Source: Methanohalophilus halophilus (GTDB taxonomy: Archaea > Halobacteriota > Methanosarcinia > Methanosarcinales > Methanosarcinaceae). Taken from it: a stretch of 64,000 nucleotides of DNA. Shown here piece after piece: positions 1 through 8,577 of this stretch. The position numbers and the translations under genes are program-made. The stretch spans positions 510,057-574,056 of the forward strand of contig NZ_CP017921.1 in the NCBI RefSeq assembly GCF_001889405.1. Reading direction: 5' to 3'. The notes beneath the pieces were generated by a model. That model saw only the letters and a list, made by a program, of their open reading frames with translations, made no database searches and had not been told where the DNA came from. Each line of letters opens with the position of its first letter. The first letter of the stretch is position 1.

Positions 1-628
1 AAGATTTGCCCATTGTGGTTGTAACATATATGGACTTGAGATTCTGTTTTCCTTTATCAAGTACAGACTCAACCCTGTTCACAATGCTTTCAATGTTCTC
101 TGCAATTCTTTCTGCATCCATATCCCTTCTTCCCACTGCAACATGGAAAGTGAGTTTATCCTTGGAACGAATGCGAATAGAATTCTTAGAGGATTTTATC
201 ATGTCCGCCACGTTTTTATCTGGCGTAAGTGGGACAGGCATCTTACCTCTGGGACCGAGAATTGCACCAAGGGTTTTACCGATAAGTGGCATGTACTGCA
301 CTTCGGCAATGAAGAAGTCACATTCATTAGCAATGGCACGTGCGCGACTTTTGTCATCTGCGAGGTCATTAATATCTTCCTCGGTGAAAACATAGTCACA
401 GCCCGCTTCCTTTGCCTGAAGGCCTACTTCACCCTTTGCAAAAACAGCGATCTTAAGGTCCTTGCCAAGGCCATTGGGGAGATAAATTTCTTCATCCACA
501 CGATATTTGGGCTGGCTCATGTCAAGGTTTTTTAAATTGATGGCAAGATCCACACTTTCCGCAAAATTGCGCTGTGGGGATTCCTCAAATAACCTTTCGA
601 CTGTGTTTAATATAGATTCTTCTACCAT
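1..628 (-). CDS. rpl1: Ribosomal protein L1 (3' end beyond window)
   Basis: Large-subunit ribosomal protein that forms the mobile L1 stalk and, in several archaea and bacteria, represses its own mRNA. The minus-strand frame is open from the ATG at 626-628 to the window edge, giving about 209 residues of a family usually near 213, so only a few C-terminal residues are missing. Typical L1 segments are seen: FTEEDIND, LGPRGKMPVPL near the middle, and the final VGRRDMDAERIAENI region. A GGAGGT ribosome binding site (634-639) lies 5 bases before the ATG. It follows rpl11 but has a 126-base leader with its own TATA-like box and a hairpin, so it is probably also transcribed separately. Confidence 0.96.
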   Translation of the reverse strand, partial: MVEESILNTVERLFEESPQRNFAESVDLAINLKNLDMSQPKYRVDEEIYLPNGLGKDLKIAVFAKGEVGLQAKEAGCDYVFTEEDINDLADDKSRARAIANECDFFIAEVQYMPLIGKTLGAILGPRGKMPVPLTPDKNVADMIKSSKNSIRIRSKDKLTFHVAVGRRDMDAERIAENIESIVNRVESVLDKGKQNLKSIYVTTTMGKS

Positions 629-638
629 ACTGTACCTC

Positions 639-673
639 CCGTAGTGATCATCAGCCGCAAAGGCCTCCTACGG
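639..673 (-). promoter_or_regulatory. Putative L1 autoregulatory hairpin in rpl1 leader
   Basis: In the rpl1 mRNA the arms CCGUAG and CUACGG pair perfectly. Inside is an asymmetric loop (GAG on the 5' side, UGAUGAUCA on the 3' side) and a short GCC/GGC helix closed by UUUGC. This layout resembles the L1-binding site of archaeal rpl1 mRNAs and 23S rRNA, with a purine-rich GAGGC on one side and a GAUGA-type bulge on the other. The last bases of the stem are part of the GGGAGGU ribosome binding site, so L1 binding could block translation. The structure is read from sequence; the role is inferred from known archaeal L1 autoregulation. Confidence 0.7.
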
Positions 674-717
674 AACGATTTATTGTCATCTATACGGGCT
701 CACCAATATAGGACAAT

Positions 718-727
718 TATTTTTAAA
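718..727 (-). promoter_or_regulatory. TATA box for rpl1
   Basis: TTTAAAAATA on the minus strand, in the gap between rpl11 and rpl1. Transcription starting about 25 bases downstream (near 694) would give a leader of about 65 bases containing the complete putative L1 hairpin. This is a sequence match only. Confidence 0.5.
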
Positions 728-744
728 CCTATCGGTCAAATGAA

Positions 745-765
745 AAGCATGGGGTTACCATGCTT
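745..765 (-). other. Hairpin across the rpl11 stop codon
   Basis: A perfect 8-bp inverted repeat AAGCATGG/CCATGCTT with a 5-base loop. On the mRNA the loop holds the TAA stop codon of rpl11 (755-757). There is no T-run just after it, so it is not a typical terminator; it could be a processing or pausing site between rpl11 and rpl1. Confidence 0.5.
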
Positions 766-1243
766 CAGAGGCAAGTGCCTCATCAAATTTACCTTCATCA
801 ACTGCCTTTTGGCAATCCCGGGGATCCATTCCTTCACCGGTAACTCCCATTGGCACACATGTACCTAGAACTTCCTTGATGCCTGCTTTCATTTCATAGG
901 AAAGAAGGTCGTCCTTTTTCATACGGGCTATCTTGGCAAGCTGGGTGATATTGAGATTTCCTACAATTTCACTGCTACCTTCTTCACCTGCGCCTTTGCC
1001 TATACCGGCTTCCTGGAGGACAAGAGCGGCTGTTGGAGGAGTACCTACTTCGATCTCCACACTTTTATCATCGCCCACAATGACCTTTACAGGAACCTGC
1101 ATTCCATTGTAATCACTGGTCTTTTCATTTATAGTGTCAACAACTTCCTTTATGTTCACACCCAATGGTCCGAGCGCCGGACCCAGTGGAGGACCCGGGT
1201 TTGCTTTACCGCCGGCAACCAATGCTTCAACAACACTTGACAT
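755..1243 (-). CDS. rpl11: Ribosomal protein L11
   Basis: Binds the GTPase-associated centre of 23S rRNA and takes part in factor-dependent steps of translation. 162 residues, normal for archaeal L11 (about 160). The N-terminal domain starts with the invariant GKANPGPPLGPALGPLG (residues 12-28); the C-terminal RNA-binding domain includes the NLNITQLAKIARMKK segment. GGTGAT stands just before the ATG as ribosome binding site. It lies between spt5 and rpl1 in the order usual in euryarchaea, 48 bases after spt5, and is probably cotranscribed with it. Confidence 0.97.
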   Translation of the reverse strand: MSSVVEALVAGGKANPGPPLGPALGPLGVNIKEVVDTINEKTSDYNGMQVPVKVIVGDDKSVEIEVGTPPTAALVLQEAGIGKGAGEEGSSEIVGNLNITQLAKIARMKKDDLLSYEMKAGIKEVLGTCVPMGVTGEGMDPRDCQKAVDEGKFDEALASEAW

Positions 1244-1291
1244 TAATCATCACCTTTTAATTTTGATTGAAATAATTATTTTTAATTGGCT

Positions 1292-1750
1292 TTACTCCTC
1301 TTCTTTGCGGAGTATTCTCACTGTATCCCCACGAATAGTGATGGGGATAGGTACCACAGCATCGAAAAGCTCGACAGTGATTTCTTCATGTCCTTCATCA
1401 ACACGCTTGACACGTGCTTTTTCTCCCTTGAAAGGACCTGAAGTAACCTCTATGATCGCGCCTTCCGTGATTCCTGTAACCGTCGGTTTGGGAGTCAGGA
1501 AATGCATGATTTCTTCCATGCTCGATTGACCCTTCACAACAGCCCTTGCATGTGGAACTGTCTGAATAGCCTGTTCGACCTCACCTGAATTGGAAGATTC
1601 CACAAGTACATAACCCTTAAGCTCATCCGGTGCAAGAAGAGCCCTTATATCCAGATTCTCCTTTTTAGCCACTTTGGCCAGCATTCCGGCAACTGAGCGT
1701 TCCTGATTTGCAGTCGTCTTAATCACGAATATAGAGCTATCTTCACTCAT
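1292..1750 (-). CDS. spt5: Transcription elongation factor Spt5 (archaeal NusG)
   Basis: Universal RNA polymerase processivity factor; the N-terminal NGN domain binds the clamp together with Spt4, and the C-terminal KOW domain contacts the ribosome and other factors. 152 residues, normal for archaea. The NGN domain covers about 1-85 (FVIKTTANQERSVA at the start, GYVLVE in the middle) and the KOW domain about 92-145, with the core VTSGPFKGEKARVKRVD. It starts 4 bases after the end of secE, so secE-spt5 are probably one transcript, as in most archaea and bacteria. Confidence 0.97.
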   Translation of the reverse strand: MSEDSSIFVIKTTANQERSVAGMLAKVAKKENLDIRALLAPDELKGYVLVESSNSGEVEQAIQTVPHARAVVKGQSSMEEIMHFLTPKPTVTGITEGAIIEVTSGPFKGEKARVKRVDEGHEEITVELFDAVVPIPITIRGDTVRILRKEEE

Positions 1751-1754
1751 AGAG

Positions 1755-1973
1755 TTACACCCATGTCGGCAATTCGGTCAGCAATATATAGACCACAAAG
1801 CCAACAAAGCCGATTGCTACAATCCCTGCACCTGCAACCTTTGAGATCATGAGGAACTCTTCCCGGGCAGGCTTTCTGGAAAGTTTCAGCACCCTGTAAT
1901 AGGACTTCAGGATCTGGCTGACACTGCGATTGTTCATTGCTGATTTTAATATGTTCTCTGCCAAAATATCCAC
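1755..1973 (-). CDS. secE: Preprotein translocase subunit SecE (Sec61 gamma)
   Basis: Small clamp subunit of the SecYE(beta) protein channel in the cytoplasmic membrane. 72 residues with a GTG start at 1971-1973; a start at the ATG of residue 13 is possible and would give 60 residues, closer to the archaeal average. An amphipathic helix (residues 22-42, with SRKPAREEFL) is followed by one membrane segment at about 44-66, the standard SecE layout. Its position directly before spt5 supports the call. Confidence 0.92.
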   Translation of the reverse strand: MDILAENILKSAMNNRSVSQILKSYYRVLKLSRKPAREEFLMISKVAGAGIVAIGFVGFVVYILLTELPTWV

Positions 1974-2115
1974 AACCGATAAACGTTGAATAATTGGTAT
2001 GGAAGTAGTTAGAGTAAAATTATGCTATAAAACTATAGCGCCACTCACATAACCTTATATGTAAAATACCTTTCGACTGGAGGAATATGATATCCAAAAT
2101 AGAAAATGCAGGAAA

Positions 2116-3219
2116 TCATCCCACAAAGTCTATTCCATATCTCCTTGTAACGTTCTTTGCTCCGCCCGGTCCATATATTTGCGGTGATTTGACACCTGTC
2201 ACAACTATCATTGTGCGCACTGTGTGTTCCAGATCCGGATCGACCTGTGCACCCCATATGAGTCTTGCGCCGGGGTCTATCCTGCTATAGACTTCCTGAA
2301 CTACTCCTTCTGCTTCTGAAACAGTCATATCCTGACCACCGACAACATTGACAAGTGCAGATGTTGCACCGGAGATATCCACGTCAAGAAGTGGACTGCG
2401 TAATGCTTTCTGTACGGATTCACTGGCCTTACTGTCACCATCAGCCTCACCCAGACCGATCATGGCAACTCCACCATTCTGCATTACGGTACGTACATCG
2501 GCAAAGTCAAGGTTAACAAGACCGGGTTTGGTTATCAGTTCGGTAATTCCTTTTACAGCCCTCATCAACACTTCATCCGATACCTTGAACGCTGCCTGCA
2601 AAGGCAAACGAGGCACTACTTCCAGAAGTTTGTCATTGGGTACTACAATTACAGTATCCGCAACATCCCTGAGTCTCTCCAGTCCTGCTTCAGCATTGGT
2701 ACGGCGCACCTCTCCCTCTACTGCAAAAGGCAGAGTTACAACAGCAATGGTAAGAGCACCTGCATCCCTGGCAGCCTCTGCTACCACGGCTGCGGAACCG
2801 GTTCCGGTACCTCCACCAAGCCCTGCTGTGATGAATACCATGTCGGTACCTTCGACCACTTCAGTGAGTTCATCAATACTTTCAAGTGCAGCATCCTCTC
2901 CAATTTGAGGAAGACTGCCGGCACCCAGACCTCGGGTCTTTTTCTTGCCGATCAGGATTTTATTATCACAACTAACATTCAGAAGGTGTTGAGCATCAGT
3001 ATTGAGGGCTACAAGTTGTGCTCCCTTAATTCCCTCATTCGTCATCCTCTGGACGCTGTTCGAACCTCCTCCGCCACATCCAATAACTTTAATATTGGTA
3101 TGCATACCTTTCAAAACTGCTTCGATCTCCGCATTGACATCCTTCGGTCCCGATGCTTCGGCACTTACTTGTCTTTCTTCTGCTGAGCGAGCTAATGCCT
3201 CTTCAACAATGGATTTCAT
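2116..3219 (-). CDS. ftsZ: Cell division protein FtsZ
   Basis: Tubulin-like GTPase that forms the division ring. 367 residues from the ATG at 3217-3219; I preferred this to an ATG eight codons upstream because GGAGG lies at proper spacing before it. The nucleotide-binding glycines GCGGGGSN (47-54) and the signature GGGTGTGSA (135-143) are intact, as is the T7-loop region following [12 protein letters not shown]. The N-terminal 40 residues are an acidic archaeal extension. It precedes secE-spt5-rpl11-rpl1 on the same strand with a 142-base gap. Confidence 0.97.
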   Translation of the reverse strand: MKSIVEEALARSAEERQVSAEASGPKDVNAEIEAVLKGMHTNIKVIGCGGGGSNSVQRMTNEGIKGAQLVALNTDAQHLLNVSCDNKILIGKKKTRGLGAGSLPQIGEDAALESIDELTEVVEGTDMVFITAGLGGGTGTGSAAVVAEAARDAGALTIAVVTLPFAVEGEVRRTNAEAGLERLRDVADTVIVVPNDKLLEVVPRLPLQAAFKVSDEVLMRAVKGITELITKPGLVNLDFADVRTVMQNGGVAMIGLGEADGDSKASESVQKALRSPLLDVDISGATSALVNVVGGQDMTVSEAEGVVQEVYSRIDPGARLIWGAQVDPDLEHTVRTMIVVTGVKSPQIYGPGGAKNVTRRYGIDFVG

Positions 3220-3257
3220 ACTCAATTTCCTCCACGAGCACAAAGATAATCATGAAT

Positions 3258-4667
3258 TCAACGAATCATATTTTTCAGGACAAGATCTTTTGTAATTGTC
3301 TCATGAACCATATCCGGATGGATAATATTTCCATCAACCTCAACAGGAATTCCCCTGGCAAGTTTACCAAACAGAGGTCCTCCGGGGACGCCTATACTCT
3401 CCGCTTTTATCGGATTGAACTTCCGGAATGTAAGATACAATAGATTGTCCTCTCTAATATACTCAATTTCATAATGTTCTTTTAGTATTTTAATGCATTC
3501 ATCTATAATCTGAGTCTGCAAGTCTTCTGCATCTTTCTTTTCGAATAACAGGAAAGAACCCCTATAAGTCCCGTTGTCCCTCTGCAGATATACAAGCGGA
3601 TATCCCTGCAGCATATCCAGGAAACGGTCCGGATTACTCTTCCAGGTATAGTGGACCAGTCTCTCATCTATGACCAACTCAACTGGATCCGGGACAACAT
3701 CAGGTGAAGAATTTTCCAGCTCTTTCCTGAGAACATCTGTAAATAACGGTGGTGTTGTGGGTTCTATGCCTCTGGACCGTACCAGGATATTCTTGAAAAT
3801 ATCCCAGGGGACATTTCCAATCTGCTGAATGTCACTCTCCCTCAAAACCAGCAGGTCATTTTTCCGGGCAAGATCATGCAGATACTCTTGGTCAGAAGAT
3901 GAAAGGGCCTTCCTGTCCATATAAACAAAATCCGCCCCCGACTTATCCACTGCCCGACTAAAAAGGGATTCATCAACAAATTCCAGCTGGTAGGAAGGAA
4001 TATTATGGCCAAAGGTCACATTATTGTTAAGAACAATCTCTGATTGCCGGGCTGCATAATGCCCACCCCCAAATCCCAGAGCTATTGGCAACTTCCGGGT
4101 ATCGAAGGTAAGTATGGATCTGGCAAGTACATCTGCGGCCCCTTTATCATCCCACTGCGCGGGACCACTGCCAATCTCTGCATAAATGGAAGGAATTTGC
4201 AAGTCTGTAGGGCCATGATGTGTGGATTCCATAGACACATCATAATCCATACCTGCAGAAAAGGACTGCAGCTGCATCAGTAAAGGTTTCAGGGCAGAGG
4301 AATAAGCAATTGAAAGCTTTCCGGGATAGCCACCGAATTTTGCCTCCGAAGGATTGCCTGTAAAATGGGCGGTAAGAAGTTTACGGCCATCATCACTTTT
4401 ATGTTTGGAAGCAAAAATGAAACATGAAGGAATGAATCCAAGATGGCCCAGTTTGTCGTCCAGGCCATCCTGAAAGATATGATGGATGGAAACTTCCACA
4501 AGCAGGAACTTTCCGGATTCATATACATTGGCAATATCCTCATAAATAGGCTCAATGGATTGCTTTTCCCATTCATCCATTTCCAGAATATGGGACATTA
4601 TATTCATACTCGCAGCATCCACACTGGAGCATACAATCGTTGGTTTTGGAGTTGACATTTGTGACAT
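3258..4667 (-). CDS. dtdA: D-aminoacyl-tRNA deacylase DtdA (DTD2/GEK1 family)
   Basis: Removes D-amino acids wrongly attached to tRNA. The family core covers about residues 1-270 and shows AHFTGN (near 100), the metal-binding SMESTHHGPTD (near 145-156) and ALGFGGGHYAARQSEI (near 196-211). The C-terminal 190 residues form an extension whose function I cannot read. The start is the ATG at 4665-4667 or an in-frame ATG three codons later. The ftsZ start lies 38 bases beyond its end, and trm5 ends just upstream, so tRNA-quality genes are grouped here. Confidence 0.92.
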   Translation of the reverse strand: MSQMSTPKPTIVCSSVDAASMNIMSHILEMDEWEKQSIEPIYEDIANVYESGKFLLVEVSIHHIFQDGLDDKLGHLGFIPSCFIFASKHKSDDGRKLLTAHFTGNPSEAKFGGYPGKLSIAYSSALKPLLMQLQSFSAGMDYDVSMESTHHGPTDLQIPSIYAEIGSGPAQWDDKGAADVLARSILTFDTRKLPIALGFGGGHYAARQSEIVLNNNVTFGHNIPSYQLEFVDESLFSRAVDKSGADFVYMDRKALSSSDQEYLHDLARKNDLLVLRESDIQQIGNVPWDIFKNILVRSRGIEPTTPPLFTDVLRKELENSSPDVVPDPVELVIDERLVHYTWKSNPDRFLDMLQGYPLVYLQRDNGTYRGSFLLFEKKDAEDLQTQIIDECIKILKEHYEIEYIREDNLLYLTFRKFNPIKAESIGVPGGPLFGKLARGIPVEVDGNIIHPDMVHETITKDLVLKNMIR

Positions 4668-4711
4668 GATAACAGACCGATTTTAATTTACTTTGATACC
4701 ATCCTTATACC

Positions 4712-5533
4712 TTACCTTTTTACTAAACATTTCTTTTTCAGGTCAAACACCCATCTGCTGACACCACATGCTACATTGCCGCACCGTCGCACACCAATTA
4801 TTTCGTAACCTGCATCCTGAAAGAACTGTTTTGATTTTTCCATATCCTCTGCTACCTGAAAAGTGTAGAAATGCATCATGCCTCCTTCTTTCAAAAGGGG
4901 GGAGAGTAAAGAAAAGAAATGGTCCTGCCCATAGGGAGTAGGAACTATGAACCTGTCAAACTTCATATCAAGAATAACCGGAATATCCGTTGCATCTGCA
5001 TTTATGGGGTGGATGCTTCCCCTGAAATGATTCAACTGTATATTCTCGGCCAGCCAGTGACATGCATGCCGGTTCTTTTCGACACAAAAAACACGTACAT
5101 CCCCTATAGCAGCAGGGATTGCAAACGGCCCCACACCACAGAAAGGAACCAGTACATCTTCCCCGGGAAGAACAAGGGATGTTACCCTGTGCCTTTCATA
5201 ACCCAGCCGGGGATTAAAAAATACTTCCTAAAGATCCAAACGATAGCGGTGTTTGAATTCCCCGTGTGTAGTTACAGTACTGTCACCCAGCAAAATCTCA
5301 AAATCTGAAACACGATGATCGCCTTTGACCCGACTTACTTTATTAAGAACAGTCTGGATACTACTCCTCATGGATACAATTTTTGTTGCAATCATTTCAG
5401 AATAATTCCGCAGAGCAGGAGGAATACTGACAATTGCAATGTCACCGACAACATCGAATCGGTTAGGGACATATTCAATCAATTCTGCAGGCAGTTCCTT
5501 TTCCACGAGGTCTTTGAGACTGGTTTTACTCAT
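4712..5533 (-). CDS. trm5: Trm5-type tRNA (guanine37-N1)-methyltransferase with in-frame UAG
   Basis: Makes m1G37 next to the anticodon, which prevents frameshifting. The gene is read as one frame of 273 residues in which codon 102 (5228-5230) is TAG. The frame continues without any shift: residues before it end HRYRLDL and those after begin EVFFNPRLGYERHRV, the joined sequence being the normal Trm5 block. The SAM site VPFCGVGPFAIP and the following VFCVEKN are intact. The usual NLP motif is replaced by VPTPYGQ. The N-terminal D1 domain of longer Trm5 proteins is absent. The part after the TAG has no credible start of its own. In Methanosarcinaceae UAG is read as pyrrolysine, so a full-length Pyl-containing enzyme is the likely product; a nonsense pseudogene is the alternative. 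Confidence 0.82.
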
Positions 5534-5612
5534 GTTTTCACTTGTTGCTATTACACAATGATTACATATTTAAATCAATTAATCCAATATTGCCAGGAGG
5601 AGTGGATTTAAT

Positions 5613-5903
5613 ATGCCAGTTGCAAAATATAAAGGAGTCGTACTTGCAGATAGTAATGCTACCGAAAGAGTGGAAGGAAATCATTATTTCCCACCAGAAT
5701 CGGCCAATATGGAATATTTCAGAGACAGCGATACAGTAACTGTCTGCCCCTGGAAAGGCAGAGCCAGTTATTATGATATCGTTCTTGAAAATAGCACACT
5801 GAAGGATGGTGCGTGGTATTATCCGCAACCAAAACCTGCAGCATCAAACATTAAAGGGTACCTGGCATTTGATACACGGGGTGGAGTGGAAATTACCGAC
5901 TGA
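5613..5903 (+). CDS. DUF427 family protein
   Basis: 96-residue protein of the DUF427 family, small beta-rich proteins of unknown function found in bacteria and some archaea. The hallmark VEGNHYFPPES (20-30) and the CPWKGRASYYDI block (45-56) are present, and the length is normal. AGGAGG at 5594-5599 is the ribosome binding site. It is transcribed away from trm5; the 79 bases between them must hold both promoters. No pathway can be assigned. Confidence 0.88.
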   Translation: MPVAKYKGVVLADSNATERVEGNHYFPPESANMEYFRDSDTVTVCPWKGRASYYDIVLENSTLKDGAWYYPQPKPAASNIKGYLAFDTRGGVEITD

Positions 5904-5949
5904 TTCAAACACTTGCATCCCTGATCATTAAATTTTGACCTTAGATTGT

Positions 5950-7317
5950 TTAAAAGGATTTCAGGGACCGGACGTGCATGAATTCATAGAAGCCAAAGTC
6001 AGACAGCTCCCTGCCTACCCCGCTTTGCTTCATACCTCCAAAGGGCATGCATGCTTCCGGTTTGAAGAAACCGTTAATCCCTACAACTCCTGCCTGAATC
6101 CTTTTTCCGATTTGAAGCAGATGCTCTGAATCACCACCCCAGATACTCGCACCCAGTCCATAGGGAGTGGCGTTTGCAACCTTTATTGCTTCAGCTTCAT
6201 CTTTCACGGAGACCAAGGGAGCAACGGGGCCGAACGTTTCCTGACGCATTACATCCATATTATCAGTTATTCCGGAAAGCACAACCGGAGAATAGAAAAA
6301 TCCTGCACCTTCAACCCACCCGCCGTCAAGTTCAACCTTTGCACCTTTTTCAATGGAATCTGCCACCTGGGAACCCAATCTGTGCATTTCTTCTGCCCGT
6401 ACAAGAGGACCAATGTCTGTGTCCTCTTCCAGCGGATCACCAACTTTCATACTACGTGTTTGATCAATGAAGTGTCTTTTAAATTCCTCCATTAATGGCT
6501 CTTCCACGATAAAACGCTTGGCAGCAATACAGGTTTGACCGGTATTGATAAATCTCGCAGCAACAGCCGCCTTTGCAGCTCTTTGTACGTCAGCTCCTTC
6601 AAGGACAACGAAAGGATCACTTCCTCCAAGTTCGAGCACGTATTTCTTCAGGGATGAAGCTGCCTCCACAGCCACCCGGCGCCCGGCTTCAGTTCCTCCC
6701 GTAAAGGACACAGCGGCAATTTCGTCAGATGAGATTAGGGAAGAAGCTGTCTTGCCATCAATCAGAAGAGTTTGAAATACACCTCCCGGCAATCCGGCCT
6801 GCTGCATTATTTCTTCGATTTTCAGGGCACATGCCGGTACACTGGATGAATGTTTGAGCAGGATGGTATTGCCACCAGCCAGGATATGGGAAGCCGCACT
6901 GAGCACCTGCCAGAAGGGAAAATTCCAGGGTTTTATGCACAGAACCGGACCCATCGGTTCAAAGAATACACTGGAATAGGTCGCATCGGTATCTTCCACA
7001 CGTGGCTCCATAAGGGAAGGTGTCCTGTCAGCATAGTAATCAAATGTCAGGGCACATTTTTCGATCTCACCCAACGACTGTTTGATGGGTTTTCCCATCT
7101 CCCGGGTGATCAGTTCTGCACACTCCTGCTTGCGCTGGCGCAACACTTTCCCAACTTGCCGCAGATAATCACACCGCACATCGACATTAAGGAATTTCCA
7201 ATCCAGAAATGCCTGATATGAGTTTTCAAGGATGTCCCTGACATCTTCCGACTTATGTATCGAAAAAGATTCCACCAGCTCCCCGGTTGATGGATTGATT
7301 GATTCCATGGATGACAT
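5950..7317 (-). CDS. NAD(P)-dependent aldehyde dehydrogenase (succinate-semialdehyde type)
   Basis: Oxidises an aldehyde to the acid with NAD or NADP. 455 residues, normal for the succinate-semialdehyde dehydrogenase group. The general base Glu229 lies in LELGGSDPF and the nucleophile Cys263 in NTGQTCIAAKR; the substrate-binding WNFPFW (131-136) and the C-terminal MPFGGMKQSGVGRE are intact. The real substrate is unknown: in methanogens without a GABA shunt it may act on other semialdehydes. The start may also be the ATG at residue 4. It stands alone, convergent with the DUF427 gene. Confidence 0.92.
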   Translation of the reverse strand: MSSMESINPSTGELVESFSIHKSEDVRDILENSYQAFLDWKFLNVDVRCDYLRQVGKVLRQRKQECAELITREMGKPIKQSLGEIEKCALTFDYYADRTPSLMEPRVEDTDATYSSVFFEPMGPVLCIKPWNFPFWQVLSAASHILAGGNTILLKHSSSVPACALKIEEIMQQAGLPGGVFQTLLIDGKTASSLISSDEIAAVSFTGGTEAGRRVAVEAASSLKKYVLELGGSDPFVVLEGADVQRAAKAAVAARFINTGQTCIAAKRFIVEEPLMEEFKRHFIDQTRSMKVGDPLEEDTDIGPLVRAEEMHRLGSQVADSIEKGAKVELDGGWVEGAGFFYSPVVLSGITDNMDVMRQETFGPVAPLVSVKDEAEAIKVANATPYGLGASIWGGDSEHLLQIGKRIQAGVVGINGFFKPEACMPFGGMKQSGVGRELSDFGFYEFMHVRSLKSF

Positions 7318-7360
7318 GCAGGAAAGTATGTATTTGCAATATAAGGAATTTTGCCAGCCT

Positions 7361-7531
7361 TTAGTCCTTCCCGCTATTTATGTCACAATACCGTCTGCTA
7401 GCTTCCGAACCCAGACTGCGCCGGTAATCCGATCGTATCTGCTTTCTGGAAGTCCTGATCATCAATTCTTCCACTTCTTCATCAGAAAGGCATTCTTCGG
7501 CATCTTTGTTGTGATTTGGTACATCGGACAT
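7361..7531 (-). CDS. Possible small hypothetical protein (56 aa)
   Basis: An open frame from the ATG at 7529-7531 encodes 56 residues, highly charged, with an acidic first half (ECLSDEEVEELM) and a basic second half (RSDYRRSLGSEASRR). It lies in the 332-base space between the aldehyde dehydrogenase and the isomerase genes. There is no good ribosome binding site and I recognise no family, so it may be spurious. Confidence 0.35.
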   Translation of the reverse strand: MSDVPNHNKDAEECLSDEEVEELMIRTSRKQIRSDYRRSLGSEASRRYCDINSGKD

Positions 7532-7617
7532 GATTGTTTGGATTTGGTCCTGTGAAATATTATAGTTTTTGGGGGACCCCAAAGAAAATATTAAAACTAT
7601 ATCCGGATTACAATACC

Positions 7618-7624
7618 TATAAAT
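7618..7624 (+). promoter_or_regulatory. TATA box, probably leaderless transcript
   Basis: TATAAAT centred about 29 bases before the ATG of the ribose-bisphosphate isomerase gene. At the usual archaeal distance, transcription would begin at or just before the start codon. No ribosome binding site is present, which fits a leaderless mRNA. Confidence 0.55.
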
Positions 7625-7649
7625 CCTTCCACAACACATCCAAATAGCT

Positions 7650-8576
7650 ATGCAGCAGTTACTCGACACGGCTGAAAAGATAAGGACAATGGAGATTCGC
7701 GGGGCAGGCAGGATTGCCGCTGCAGCTGCCCGGGCATTGCGGGATTATGTGGAAATGCTGGAAACCTCGTCCTTTGAAGAATTTGTAGCAAAAGTAGAAA
7801 AAGCCAAATCCATTCTTATTGAAACCCGACCCACAGCTGTCTCCCTGCCCAATGCGGTAATGCTGGCGGGCAGTTATGATGCAGAAACTGTGGAAGAAGC
7901 GCGTAGCCAGATCCTGGATAACGCCACAGAATTTATCCGAAATGCCGACACAGCCCTTGATAACATAGGGGAGATCGGTGCAAAACGCCTCCGTGACGGG
8001 GATACCGTCATGACCCACTGTAATTCCCACGCAGCTCTTGCAATTATAAAAACCGCACACAAGCAGGGCAAGAGAATAAAAGTTTATGCAACCGAGTCCC
8101 GCCCTCGCAGACAGGGGTTCATCACAATAAAAGAACTCAGTGACGCCGGAATTGACACAACCCTGATTGTAGACTCCGCAGTGCGATATACAATGAAAAA
8201 TGTGGACACTGTCATAGTGGGTGCAGATTCAATAACCGTAAATGGTGCTCTTGTCAACAAGATCGGGACATCCCAGCTGGCCCTGGCAGCCCACGAAGCC
8301 CGTGTCAATTTCATATCCGCAGCCGAGACCTACAAATTCAGCCCTTCTACCCTTTTTGGCGACCTGGTGGAAATCGAAGAACGTGACCCTGAAGAAGTTA
8401 TTCCCAGCGATAAACTTGGTGATATACCAGGTGTAAAAATAAGCAACCCTGCATTTGATGTCACACCATCAGAATACATTGACCTGATCGTGACCGAAGC
8501 GGGAGCATTCCCCCCACAGATGGCTTATGTGATAATAAAAGAACATCTGGGCTGGGAACTTAAAAAAATGGGATAA
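7650..8576 (+). CDS. Ribose-1,5-bisphosphate isomerase (e2b2, eIF2B-related)
   Basis: Converts ribose 1,5-bisphosphate to ribulose 1,5-bisphosphate, the substrate of type III RuBisCO, in the archaeal AMP salvage pathway. 308 residues, normal length. The IF2B-fold motifs are present: IRGAGRIAAAAARAL (16-30), THCNSH (near 130), TESRPRRQG (near 148-156) and VGADSITVNG (near 190). RuBisCO and AMP phosphorylase genes are not in this window. The start follows from the TATA box position and the absence of an upstream alternative. Confidence 0.92.
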   Translation: MQQLLDTAEKIRTMEIRGAGRIAAAAARALRDYVEMLETSSFEEFVAKVEKAKSILIETRPTAVSLPNAVMLAGSYDAETVEEARSQILDNATEFIRNADTALDNIGEIGAKRLRDGDTVMTHCNSHAALAIIKTAHKQGKRIKVYATESRPRRQGFITIKELSDAGIDTTLIVDSAVRYTMKNVDTVIVGADSITVNGALVNKIGTSQLALAAHEARVNFISAAETYKFSPSTLFGDLVEIEERDPEEVIPSDKLGDIPGVKISNPAFDVTPSEYIDLIVTEAGAFPPQMAYVIIKEHLGWELKKMG

Positions 8577-8577
8577 A

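Noticed and set aside
2348-2908. Long plus-strand frame opposite ftsZ
   Set aside because: Shadow of the ftsZ codon pattern; low-complexity Ser/Thr/Ala product with no family features.
4712-5134. C-terminal part of trm5 as a separate gene with a GTG start
   Set aside because: It would lack the first SAM-fold strand, has no ribosome binding site, and is in frame with the N-terminal part across a single TAG.
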